DNA of 53,705 bases from the NCBI GenBank assembly GCA_022508605.1, contig JAFLUX010000010.1, positions 1 through 53,705 of the forward strand, read 5' to 3'. This document shows positions 33,068-41,555 of the stretch, one piece after another (within the stretch, counting starts at the first letter, position 1; each line of letters opens with the position of its first letter). Under the pieces are notes generated by a model. That model had not been told where the DNA came from, made no database searches, and saw nothing but the letters and a program-made list of their open reading frames with translations. Source of the DNA: Bacteroidales bacterium (GTDB lineage Bacteria; Bacteroidota; Bacteroidia; Bacteroidales; UBA932). A program made the translations under genes and the position numbers.

Positions 33068-35838
33068 CTTCCGCAAATTGCTCTGAAATCACACCTCTTG
33101 CAGCGCTCTGCATCTTCCGTCCGTCTCCATGGCACGGACAGGTCGGATATCTGCCCGAGCAGTCTTTCCAGCCCCTCTTCCATGCGGGCGCAAAATTCCT
33201 CGTCGAGTAGATGTTCCGTCACTGGAGAGCCGCTCATCAGCGAAGCGGGACGGTATATGGCCCCGCTCACCTCGGCACCTTTATGCGAAGCCTCGGCAAA
33301 ACGCTTGTACAGATACAGCTGCAGGCCTATATGGGGCAGTTTCTCCGGATCGTTCCCGAAAAACAGGTCTTCCGCTTCCACACGTCCCGTCTTGTAGTCC
33401 ACCACCCTCAATGTGCCGGGGGCCGCGCTGTCGAGACGGTCTATATAACCGAGAAAATCGTATCCTCCTATCTTCACGCGCCCCTCTTTCTCCACCCCCA
33501 GTATGCGTATGCCGCCGCGGGCAGCCTGCTCCATGTCGGAGCGCAGCACGGCCTCGACATACGCGCACACTACATCGGCAAAGACTATGTTGCGACCGGT
33601 GACTTCAAAAGTGTTGAGCTGTATGCAGATATTCTTTTCCACCGCCGCCCGTATGCGCCCCTTGTCGCCGAGCAGCCTTTTCAGCAGTCCGGATTCGAGC
33701 AGCGTGCCCTCCGGATACAGCTCCCTCATAGTCTCATGCAGCACCGTGCCCAGCATGCCAGGGTCCAAAGACTCGCTCAGGTCCTTTTCCGCACGCAGGC
33801 TTTCCACCTTGGAATAGAAAAACTTCACCGGGCAGTCCATATAGTTCCTGACGGCACTCGGAGAAAGGAAACTACGGCGCAGCTTCAAGATGTGTTCTTC
33901 CGTCTTAGGTATCTGCTCTCCGTCCTGCCCGCGTCCCAGGGGCATGACGGCCTCAAGGTGCCTCACCTTCACCCCGAAGTGCATCTCCAGCTGGTACAGG
34001 TAGCGGCTCGGCTCTCCTCCCTTCAGGCCCTCGGCGCGCGAATCGCATACCAGCCACACCCGCGACGCCCGTTGTATCATGCGATAGAAATAATAGGCCC
34101 AGACGGCATCCTGATACTCATAGGTGGGGAGTCCGAAACCGCGCCGGAGTTCCGGGGGGATGAATGAAGCGCTTACCGAACGGCGCGGAAATACGCCCTC
34201 GTTGAAATTGAGTATCACAAGATTGTCGAAGTCCATTGCCCGCAGTTCGAGAGGACCCATAATCTGCAATCCCTCAAGAGGTTCGCCCTCGAAAGGCACC
34301 GCGGCAGACGAGAGCAGCTGAGCGACGAGGCGGAAAAGGGACTGCGGCAATAGGGCGAGTTCGTGGCGGAGCAGGCCGGAAAGGCTCTCATGACACAATT
34401 TGGCGAAATCTATCTCAATCTGCATGTCCGCATCCTGCCCTAACCTCGGCGCTATTGTAGTGAGGACATCCTGCAGCCACAGGCATATATTCCTGACCTG
34501 GACGGGGTCGGCGGCAGACAGGTCGGAGACAATAGGACGGAATATCGTTTCGAGCACTGCGTCTCCCTTGAGCGAACTTTCAGGGATATAATACAGCCGC
34601 TGCCGTCTCAGTTCTTCCATGCGCCGGGCTGTTTCTTCCGAAAGGACGGTGCGGACCACAGGATTGGAAAGCACCGCCCAAAGCGGCCTGTGATAGAAGC
34701 AATACTCTCCGTCCCTGCAGCGAAGGTGCAGCTGAAGTCCGGAAAGGTCGGAAATCAAAGACCACATCTGACTGCCCGAAATGGGATATCCCATGGTCAC
34801 GTTGAGTTTGTCCACGTGTCCGGGGATGGAGTTCAGCACTGGAATCAGCATCTTCTCATCAGGCAGCACCACTGCGGTATCTATCCCTGGAGATGGATTG
34901 CAGCGTGAAAATATTTCCGGCAGCATCTTAGCCTGCGCCAGTCCGCCGGCCACGGTAAGAAGGTTGAATTCCGTGTCGGGAAGTCCCTCGGGGTCAGGCT
35001 CGAACGAGGAGGGGAACTCCGAAACGAAGTCTTTCAGGAACAAAGAAGACTTGTTGTCCGCATTCCGTATGAAGCCGGAGCGGTAGTCCCAGCAAAATTC
35101 GCACAGCCCCGCCCGGTGCATCTTCCTCAACAGGGACTTTTCGCACTCGTTCAGGGCATTGAGCCCGACGAACACGAAACGCCCGCTCCAGGGGTGCCTC
35201 TCCTTCATCAGGTCCACCGCCGACATTTTCTCCAGCTTTTCGGTCAGGCTCCGGTACACCATGCCCTCATAGGAGAGCCCTCCGGCGGACAGGGCCGCAC
35301 GGAAATCGCGGTACAGGGGCAGGAGTATGCGCCATATCCGCAGGAATCCCTCCTTCACCGCCCCGGGAGTAAGGAAATGGCGGGTGAAGCGCTCTATGGC
35401 CTCTTTCTGCGCAGGGGTGAGCCACGACAGGTCGTCCTGCATGGACTTCAGGTCCTCCACATTTGCAAAAAGCCTCTCCGGGTCGACGAGATACTTGTCT
35501 ATGTCGTCGAAGTCTCCCAGCAGCGTATCGCCCCAGAAAATGAAATCATCGAGGGACTCAGCCCCCGGATTCAGGGCCTTGTAGCATGAATACAGCTCCA
35601 GTAGCAGACCGGTGCGGTCGCACGGACGCGCGCCCACCGTCCTGTAGAAAAAGTCGTTCATGGTGAAAAGCTGGGGGCTGATCACCGGGCATGATGAGGA
35701 GAGGGCGATTTCTTCTCCGAGATAACGCTCGAAGAAACGCATCGCCCTGCGGTTGGGAAAAATGAAACAGAGCCGGCTGATGTCGCCGGCTCCGGTATGA
35801 CAGTAGTGTCTTGCTACCTGTTTCAGGAACGGGGTCAT
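33064..35838 (-). CDS. AddB-like PD-(D/E)xK nuclease
   Basis: 924 residues from the ATG at 35838, which has a -7 box 6 nt upstream; the frame is open to 35991 but that part overlaps the porin gene. The N-terminus (ISRLCFIFPNRRAMRFFERYL) matches the inactive helicase fold of AddB. PLRLELRAMDFDNLVILNFN-like and FPRRSVSASFIPPELRRGFG segments lie in the middle. The C-terminal nuclease has LRVVDYKTGRVE, and the end carries Cys residues (CKRCDFRAICGR) that, with an upstream Cys, should hold the AddB 4Fe-4S cluster. It is coupled to the AddA-like gene by ATGA and forms the second subunit of the same complex. Confidence 0.86.
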   Translation of the reverse strand: MTPFLKQVARHYCHTGAGDISRLCFIFPNRRAMRFFERYLGEEIALSSSCPVISPQLFTMNDFFYRTVGARPCDRTGLLLELYSCYKALNPGAESLDDFIFWGDTLLGDFDDIDKYLVDPERLFANVEDLKSMQDDLSWLTPAQKEAIERFTRHFLTPGAVKEGFLRIWRILLPLYRDFRAALSAGGLSYEGMVYRSLTEKLEKMSAVDLMKERHPWSGRFVFVGLNALNECEKSLLRKMHRAGLCEFCWDYRSGFIRNADNKSSLFLKDFVSEFPSSFEPDPEGLPDTEFNLLTVAGGLAQAKMLPEIFSRCNPSPGIDTAVVLPDEKMLIPVLNSIPGHVDKLNVTMGYPISGSQMWSLISDLSGLQLHLRCRDGEYCFYHRPLWAVLSNPVVRTVLSEETARRMEELRRQRLYYIPESSLKGDAVLETIFRPIVSDLSAADPVQVRNICLWLQDVLTTIAPRLGQDADMQIEIDFAKLCHESLSGLLRHELALLPQSLFRLVAQLLSSAAVPFEGEPLEGLQIMGPLELRAMDFDNLVILNFNEGVFPRRSVSASFIPPELRRGFGLPTYEYQDAVWAYYFYRMIQRASRVWLVCDSRAEGLKGGEPSRYLYQLEMHFGVKVRHLEAVMPLGRGQDGEQIPKTEEHILKLRRSFLSPSAVRNYMDCPVKFFYSKVESLRAEKDLSESLDPGMLGTVLHETMRELYPEGTLLESGLLKRLLGDKGRIRAAVEKNICIQLNTFEVTGRNIVFADVVCAYVEAVLRSDMEQAARGGIRILGVEKEGRVKIGGYDFLGYIDRLDSAAPGTLRVVDYKTGRVEAEDLFFGNDPEKLPHIGLQLYLYKRFAEASHKGAEVSGAIYRPASLMSGSPVTEHLLDEEFCARMEEGLERLLGQISDLSVPWRRTEDAERCKRCDFRAICGR

Positions 35839-35844
35839 ATCCTG

Positions 35845-35852
35845 CAAAGATA
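35845..35852 (-). promoter_or_regulatory. -7 promoter box of the AddB-AddA operon
   Basis: TATCTTTG on the minus strand, followed by C, ends 6 nt before the ATG at 35838. The predicted transcript is almost leaderless, and the box supports choosing this start rather than the longer frame. Confidence 0.55.
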
Positions 35853-35869
35853 CTAAGTTCCCCGCAAAG

Positions 35870-37102
35870 TCAGAAATTGTACTTGAACAGCAGCTGGACG
35901 CGATGATTGAGAACCATGTGCAGGTTGCCGTCGGCCACGATGCGGTCGCTCTTGTCGCCGTACATGACTCCCGTGAGCATATACTCGGCACCGAGTCCGA
36001 GTTTTCCGAGATTGTACATGAGTTCGGGCTGCACGCGGAACATGCTGTCTATAGAGTCGGCATTGTTCTTGAACCAGTATTTGAGTCCTCCGTCTACCGT
36101 CGCAAGGCTCTCGGGCGTGCCGAAGAGCTTGGTGTAGCCGAGCATCATCTGGGGCACCCACCTGCCGCACTTGCGGTATGCTGCGCTCAGCCATCCGGAA
36201 AGGTTGCGGGTCGCGGTGTATTCCCAGTTCTTGCCGTCCTCGGCACGCACCCCGTAGCCTCCGACCATATTGAAATGGCTTCCGTCATTGGCATAGGTAA
36301 TCTTGGACTTGAGATCGAGTCCTCCGGCATTGGCCGAGCCGTAAACGAAAGCGTTCCATGTGGTCAGACGGTCGCTGACAAGGGTGTTGGAAGCCACCTG
36401 ACGGGGCTTGATGCTGAGCACGTCCGCACCCACTTTGAGAATTGAGCCTGATTCCGACTTCAGCGATATCCCGGCGTAAATCTCGGGAGTGCAGCCATAC
36501 TTTATATAATCGGCGCTGGCTCCGTTAGGGCCCGTGGAAGTGTACTGCATCTGCCATATTGCAGCTGCGGTGAGGGTCACGGCCTTGCCGGCCTTCCAGT
36601 CGAACTGCACGAGGGGTGTGCGGCTGAACGGTCCGAAGGGAGCGCCGCTCTCCAAGCTGAAGATATCGGGGAGGTCGGCGGCCATGGGATGCCAGGCCTG
36701 GCCCACCTTCCAGCTGCGGCCGTTCTTGGACACGGTCACGAAAGCCTGGCGGAGCCTGAACTGGGCCGTGCCGGTGCTGCCGCTCAAACCGGCGTAGAAG
36801 TCGCCCTCGAACTTGCCGCTGAACTTGTAGCCGTCGATTTCATAACCGAGGATGTCGAGTCCGAGGCGGGAAGTGAGCGCGGTAAAGCGGAATGAGGATG
36901 CGGCATTGAGGTCCGTGCCGTCGACAATGTTCTCGTCGAGCGGCATGTAATAGTACAAGTCGCCCGTGCCCGCGCTGCTCACGCGGCTGTCGTATGCAAA
37001 ATACGAACGCAGGAAGCCGTAGGGCTTGAACTGCAATTCCTGGGCAGCCGAGTGCGCAAAGGCGGCGCACAGCAGGACTGCAAGCAATGAAAGTTTCTTC
37101 AT
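35870..37102 (-). CDS. Outer-membrane porin-like beta-barrel protein
   Basis: 410 residues with a signal peptide (MKKLSLLAVLLCAAFAHSAAQ). The mature protein alternates amphipathic beta strands with Gly/Asn turns, has FRLRQAFVTVSKNGRSWKVGQAW near the middle, and ends in Phe (VQLLFKYNF), the outer-membrane barrel signature recognised by BamA. It resembles the DcaP/phosphoselective-porin-like barrels of Bacteroidetes, but I cannot name a specific family. It follows the DASS transporter by 7 nt, so it probably lets the same anions through the outer membrane. Confidence 0.82.
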   Translation of the reverse strand: MKKLSLLAVLLCAAFAHSAAQELQFKPYGFLRSYFAYDSRVSSAGTGDLYYYMPLDENIVDGTDLNAASSFRFTALTSRLGLDILGYEIDGYKFSGKFEGDFYAGLSGSTGTAQFRLRQAFVTVSKNGRSWKVGQAWHPMAADLPDIFSLESGAPFGPFSRTPLVQFDWKAGKAVTLTAAAIWQMQYTSTGPNGASADYIKYGCTPEIYAGISLKSESGSILKVGADVLSIKPRQVASNTLVSDRLTTWNAFVYGSANAGGLDLKSKITYANDGSHFNMVGGYGVRAEDGKNWEYTATRNLSGWLSAAYRKCGRWVPQMMLGYTKLFGTPESLATVDGGLKYWFKNNADSIDSMFRVQPELMYNLGKLGLGAEYMLTGVMYGDKSDRIVADGNLHMVLNHRVQLLFKYNF

Positions 37103-37109
37103 GGAGTCG

Positions 37110-38564
37110 TCAGGCTTGAGGGAAAGGGAAAATGGTCGTCAGCCAGAAATATCCGAGCACGAAGCCTATGGCGCCGATGATGATGCCGATCTTCGCCATA
37201 TCCTTGGTCTCCACAAGGCCGGTCGATGATGCGATGGCATTCGGCGGCGTGGAAATCGGGAAGAGCATGGCTATGGAGGCGCAGACAGCGATGAAAGAAA
37301 TCATGGCCTGAGTGCCGCCGAGAGCTATGAATGCGGCGTTGTTGGCGGCGGCAGGATCTTCCATGCCTCCGGCAACTACCACCAGAATGGGAATCAGGAG
37401 TGCAGCCGTGGCGCTGTTGCTGATGAAGTTGGAAAGCAGGTAGCACACCAGGCCGGCGATGATGAGCACGACCACGACGGACATGGCTCCGAAAGGAATC
37501 GCATTGATGAGCACCTTGGCAAGACCGGTACCCTGCAGGCAGGTGCCGAGGGCGAAACCTCCGGCCACGAGCCAAAGCACGCTCCAGTTGATTTCCTTGA
37601 TATCGTCTTTCGTGAAGATGCCGCAGGCCGTGAGGACGCCGAGAGGAATGAGGGCGACCACATTGGAGTTGATGCCTGTCCACTGCTCCGTGACCCAGAG
37701 GAAGATGGTGCCTATGAAAGTAATCCACACGACAGTGGATTTCCAGTCGCTCTTGCGCTTGTTCTCAGGGATTTCCAGCTTGACTTCCTTGGACTTGAAA
37801 GGGAAGAACACCTGCAGGAGCACCCATGCGATGAGAATCATGATAATCACGAAAGGAATCATGCGCACGCACCAGGAGCCGAAGGATATTTCACGGCCTG
37901 CCTCGGCGAGGAACTTCACGGCCGTGGCATTCGGAGGAGTGCCTATGGGCGTGCCAATTCCGCCGATATTGGCGGCCACCGGAATGGCGAGCGAAAGGCC
38001 TATCTTGCCCCTGTCATCGCTCGGGAGCACGGCCAGCACCGGTGCCAGGAATGCCAGCATCATGGCTGCCGTGGCGGTATTGCTCATGAACATGGAGAAC
38101 AGGGCGATTACCACGAGGAAACCGAGCAGCACCATCTTGGGATTGGTGCCGAAAGGTTTGAGCAGGAAACGGGCCAGAGTCACATCCAGACCGTATTTCT
38201 CTGCCATGATGGCAAGGACGAAGCCGCCGAGGAAAAGCATGACCACCGGATCGGCGAATGAAGCCATCAAGTCCTTGTAGCTGACGAGCTTGCCCAATTC
38301 GGGGTTGCAGAAAAATCCTATTCCCTTGTCGGAAACGGTCAGCAGCGAAATCACGATGACCAGCAGAGAAGTGGTCCAGTTGGGAATGATTTCGAAAATC
38401 CACATGAGCGCGGCGAATACGAAAAGCGCAATCACGCGCTGCTGAACCGGGGTGAGGTCCGCGATACCGAATACAGAGGTAGGGAGGGCCCAAAGCAAAA
38501 TCGTGACTATCAGCACTATCGGCAGAAGTACACAATACTTTACGGAAAAATTACTTTTGGACAT
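37110..38564 (-). CDS. SLC13/DASS-family sodium:anion symporter
   Basis: 484 residues from the ATG at 38564; the open frame continues upstream but crosses the promoter. About 11-12 membrane helices. The two family motifs are present: MSNTATAAMM and ISNSATAALL (the SNT sodium- and carboxylate-binding repeats), with IGTPPNATA. DASS transporters carry succinate, fumarate, malate or citrate, and some carry sulfate. The following porin gene is likely in the same operon. A C4-dicarboxylate role fits a succinate-handling anaerobe; the sequence alone does not decide this. Confidence 0.92.
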   Translation of the reverse strand: MSKSNFSVKYCVLLPIVLIVTILLWALPTSVFGIADLTPVQQRVIALFVFAALMWIFEIIPNWTTSLLVIVISLLTVSDKGIGFFCNPELGKLVSYKDLMASFADPVVMLFLGGFVLAIMAEKYGLDVTLARFLLKPFGTNPKMVLLGFLVVIALFSMFMSNTATAAMMLAFLAPVLAVLPSDDRGKIGLSLAIPVAANIGGIGTPIGTPPNATAVKFLAEAGREISFGSWCVRMIPFVIIMILIAWVLLQVFFPFKSKEVKLEIPENKRKSDWKSTVVWITFIGTIFLWVTEQWTGINSNVVALIPLGVLTACGIFTKDDIKEINWSVLWLVAGGFALGTCLQGTGLAKVLINAIPFGAMSVVVVLIIAGLVCYLLSNFISNSATAALLIPILVVVAGGMEDPAAANNAAFIALGGTQAMISFIAVCASIAMLFPISTPPNAIASSTGLVETKDMAKIGIIIGAIGFVLGYFWLTTIFPFPQA

Positions 38565-38611
38565 ATTTATAAATGTTACACTATCCAACCATGCGCGTCG
38601 GAACGCGGGCG

Positions 38612-38619
38612 CAAATTTA
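38612..38619 (-). promoter_or_regulatory. -7 promoter box of the DASS-porin operon
   Basis: TAAATTTG on the minus strand, followed by GC, lies 47 nt before the ATG at 38564. It overlaps the upstream region of the divergent promoter at 38634-38664, so the two operons may influence each other. Confidence 0.45.
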
Positions 38620-38633
38620 GACAATAATTTGTT

Positions 38634-38664
38634 TTTGAACAAATGGGCCTTTTTACTATATTTG
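38634..38664 (+). promoter_or_regulatory. Promoter of the polyferredoxin-GH2 operon (-33 and -7)
   Basis: TTTG at 38634-38637 and TATATTTG at 38657-38664 are 19 nt apart. The -7 box ends 23 nt before the ATG at 38688. Confidence 0.75.
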
Positions 38665-38687
38665 CTTTTTGCAAATTTTGGCATTTT

Positions 38688-40706
38688 ATGAAATCCACCG
38701 TTCCGAACAACCGGCCCAAACATATCCTGCAGTGGGGTGTCCTGGCCGTCTTGATTTTCTTCCTCTCCGGACTGGCTTCCAAGCTGTTTCCCAAACTCTC
38801 GGCCTCGGACCCGGAGGCCTACTGCCCTCTCGGGGGCCTGGAGGCTCTCACTACCTATGTAACAAGGGGCTCTCTCCCGTGTTCCATGAGTTCCTCCCAG
38901 ATACTTATGGGCATACTGCTGGCAGCGGCCGTCATACTTTTCGGGAAACTTTTTTGTGCATATCTGTGCCCCCTCGGCACGGTGGAGGACCTTATTACGA
39001 AAGGGCGTGAGGCCCTGAGGATAAGGAGCATCGAGGTACGCAGCGACAGCTTTGCGGACAAACTCCTGCGCCTCCCCAAGTACGCCCTGCTGTTCTGGCT
39101 ATTCTATTCCACGGCCACGGCGAGCGAACTGCTGTGCCGCAAGATGGATCCCTACTACGCCGTGGCAGGCGGGTTCAAGGGCGAGATAGTCCTGTGGATG
39201 AGCTTGACGTTCCTGTTCCTCCTGATAGTCGGAGGTTTTTTCATCAAGCGTTTCTTCTGCCGCTACATCTGCCCTCTCGGAGCAGCCACGAGCAGCTTCC
39301 GATTCTGGCTGCCCCTGCTCGTCCTGGCGGCAGCAGGATGGGGCCTGAGCGCCCTCGGAGTGCCGGTGCAGTGGTGGATGATGCTCGCAGCGTTCTGCCT
39401 TGCCGGGTATCTGCTGGAGATATTCTACGGCAGGCCCAAGCTCCAGCTGCTGCATGTAGTGTACAACGATGAAGACTGCACGCGCCGCTGTTATTCATGC
39501 CAAAAGAGCTGTCCGTACAATATCGACATCCCCGGAAGCGGCGGCATAGTGACCGATGTGGACTGCATGCTCTGCGGCGAATGCATTTCGTCCTGTCCCG
39601 GAGGAGCCCTCAGTTTCGGAGTGGGCGCACGGCCTCTGGGCAATGGGGCGGGCCGCTTCCTGCCGGCCCTGATAGCCGTGGTCATAACGGCGTTGGGAAT
39701 ATTCTTCGGCTCGCGCTTCGAGGTGCCCACCATTGACGAGAAGTGGGGCATCGAGGAGGGCATGGATTTGGGCACGCTCCGCATAGAAAACCTCACCAGC
39801 GTACACTGCTACGGCAGTTCCATGGCCTTCAAGGGCAAGATGGAGAAGGTGAAGGGCGTGCACGGGGTCAAGACCTACGCGGCATCCCATACCGTGGTGC
39901 TGACATACGACAAGGCGGCGACCAGCGAAGAGAAGCTCCTGGAAGAAGTGTACGAGCCGTCCCACTTCAGGGTGAACTCTCCCGACCCGTCTGAATACAA
40001 GGAACTGAAGGTGCAGACCATACGCACCGAACACATGCCCAACCGCACGGACCTCAACCACCTCGGACTCCAGATGAGGAACAGCGGACGGAAAGTCTTC
40101 GGCCTCGAATCCGAGTACGACTGTCCCCTGATAGTGCACGTATATTCCGACCCTTCGGAAGAGCTCGACGAAGCATGGTTCCGCGAGATGGTCGAGAAAA
40201 AGGTGCTCAGCATGCCCGTACACGGTGGCGGCACCAAGGATACCCCGCTGGACTTCACTTTCATACGACTCGAAAAGGGCAGCGGCACCATAGGCATAAA
40301 GGACTATCTGGAAAGGATGTTCGACAAGTTCGAGGCGGAATATAACGGGCGCTACCCTTCAGGAGACACCACCGTGGTGCGCAAGCGTGCGGAAGTGTAT
40401 GAGGGACAGCCCCAGTTCATTTACGAAATCGCCGACGGCAATTACGAAAAGCCCATAGTGAAAAGGGTGATGCCGTTCCTGAGCAACCACCTTTCCAAGG
40501 AGGAGGGCGTAATAGGCACATACCTGAAGCTCAACAAGAATCTCCAGCCTTCCATACAGGTGCGTTTCGCCGCCCCCATGACAGCGGAGAGGATATGGGA
40601 GCTGATGAACATGCCGGTATGGACCATCACCTATTCTAAAGACGATGTCCGCGAGGTTCCGGCCAAGATGAAATTCGACAAACAAGGAATATCTTACGCA
40701 TTATGA
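38688..40706 (+). CDS. NapH-like membrane polyferredoxin with HMA-like C-terminal part
   Basis: 672 residues from the ATG at 38688. Five to six membrane helices alternate with CPLG motifs (YCPLGGLEAL, FCAYLCPLGTVEDL, FCRYICPLGAAT), as in NapH and FixG proteins. A ferredoxin domain follows with CTRRCYSCQKSCP and CMLCGECISSCP, predicting two 4Fe-4S clusters. Residues about 365-440 resemble a heavy-metal-associated fold, but its metal motif reads HCYGSS, with Ser in place of the second Cys. The last 230 residues are unrecognised. It probably moves electrons across the inner membrane; the partner is unknown. It is first of a four-gene operon. Confidence 0.82.
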   Translation: MKSTVPNNRPKHILQWGVLAVLIFFLSGLASKLFPKLSASDPEAYCPLGGLEALTTYVTRGSLPCSMSSSQILMGILLAAAVILFGKLFCAYLCPLGTVEDLITKGREALRIRSIEVRSDSFADKLLRLPKYALLFWLFYSTATASELLCRKMDPYYAVAGGFKGEIVLWMSLTFLFLLIVGGFFIKRFFCRYICPLGAATSSFRFWLPLLVLAAAGWGLSALGVPVQWWMMLAAFCLAGYLLEIFYGRPKLQLLHVVYNDEDCTRRCYSCQKSCPYNIDIPGSGGIVTDVDCMLCGECISSCPGGALSFGVGARPLGNGAGRFLPALIAVVITALGIFFGSRFEVPTIDEKWGIEEGMDLGTLRIENLTSVHCYGSSMAFKGKMEKVKGVHGVKTYAASHTVVLTYDKAATSEEKLLEEVYEPSHFRVNSPDPSEYKELKVQTIRTEHMPNRTDLNHLGLQMRNSGRKVFGLESEYDCPLIVHVYSDPSEELDEAWFREMVEKKVLSMPVHGGGTKDTPLDFTFIRLEKGSGTIGIKDYLERMFDKFEAEYNGRYPSGDTTVVRKRAEVYEGQPQFIYEIADGNYEKPIVKRVMPFLSNHLSKEEGVIGTYLKLNKNLQPSIQVRFAAPMTAERIWELMNMPVWTITYSKDDVREVPAKMKFDKQGISYAL

Positions 40707-41554
40707 AAAAAATACTACTTATCGCCTGCTGCGCCGTATTGTGCTGCGGCACCGCATCCGGATGGGGTCGCAGAGGCCACGCCACGATAGCCCGCATCGC
40801 GGAAAATCACCTGACCAAGACAACGCAGAAGAAAATTGCGGAAATCATGCACGGCCAGCCCATAAGCGCCTACGCATCCTACGCCGACGACCACAAGGGG
40901 AAACTGCTCGTGGACATGGGCTTCGACCCGACGGACAAAAGGGATCCCAGAATCAACACCCTGCCCCACACTTTCGAAGCAGACATGAACTTCGAGCCGT
41001 TCCGCGGCATCAACGACAACGGACGCTATGTAAAGAACTGCATCCATTTCGTGGAGCAGTATGCGGAGGATCTCCTGGATTACAAGGCCCTGGACGACTC
41101 CACCGCTTTCACCGAACTGGTGCTTCTCGTCCACTTCGTCGGCGACATGCACTGCCCGGAGCACATACGCTACAACCCGGAGGACATGACCATAGGCTAC
41201 TACAATGTGAATTTCCGCAAGCAGGACATACGGTATCACACGATATGGGACGATATGATCATAGAAATAAAGCACCCCTGGAGCTTCAGCGATCTCGCGC
41301 ACATGTTCGACTCCTCCACTCCGGAGGAAATCGCGGAAATCGTGAAGGGAGGCCCTTATGACTGGGGCCGCGACATAGCCAGGTGCTGCTGGGTCACTCA
41401 CCAGGTAAAACCCGATGCCGTACTCACCATGGACTGGTACTACGACCAGCTGCCCCTCATGCGTACGCAGCTCCGCAAGGCCGGATACCGTCTTGCAAAG
41501 GAGTTGAACATGATATTCGACCCCGCTTATGCCCGTAAAAACAAGAACAGATAA
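40703..41554 (+). CDS. S1/P1-type nuclease
   Basis: 283 residues. The signal peptide ends after ASG, so the mature chain begins with Trp21 (WGRRGH), as required in S1/P1 nucleases, where the N-terminal Trp is a zinc ligand. Other metal ligands are visible in the motifs YADDHKG, NCIHFV, HFVGDMHCPEH and YHTIWDDMI. These enzymes degrade single-stranded nucleic acids and 3'-nucleotides in the periplasm or outside. The start overlaps the upstream stop as ATGA, and the GH2 gene follows one base after its stop. Confidence 0.9.
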   Translation: MKKILLIACCAVLCCGTASGWGRRGHATIARIAENHLTKTTQKKIAEIMHGQPISAYASYADDHKGKLLVDMGFDPTDKRDPRINTLPHTFEADMNFEPFRGINDNGRYVKNCIHFVEQYAEDLLDYKALDDSTAFTELVLLVHFVGDMHCPEHIRYNPEDMTIGYYNVNFRKQDIRYHTIWDDMIIEIKHPWSFSDLAHMFDSSTPEEIAEIVKGGPYDWGRDIARCCWVTHQVKPDAVLTMDWYYDQLPLMRTQLRKAGYRLAKELNMIFDPAYARKNKNR

Positions 41555-41555
41555 C

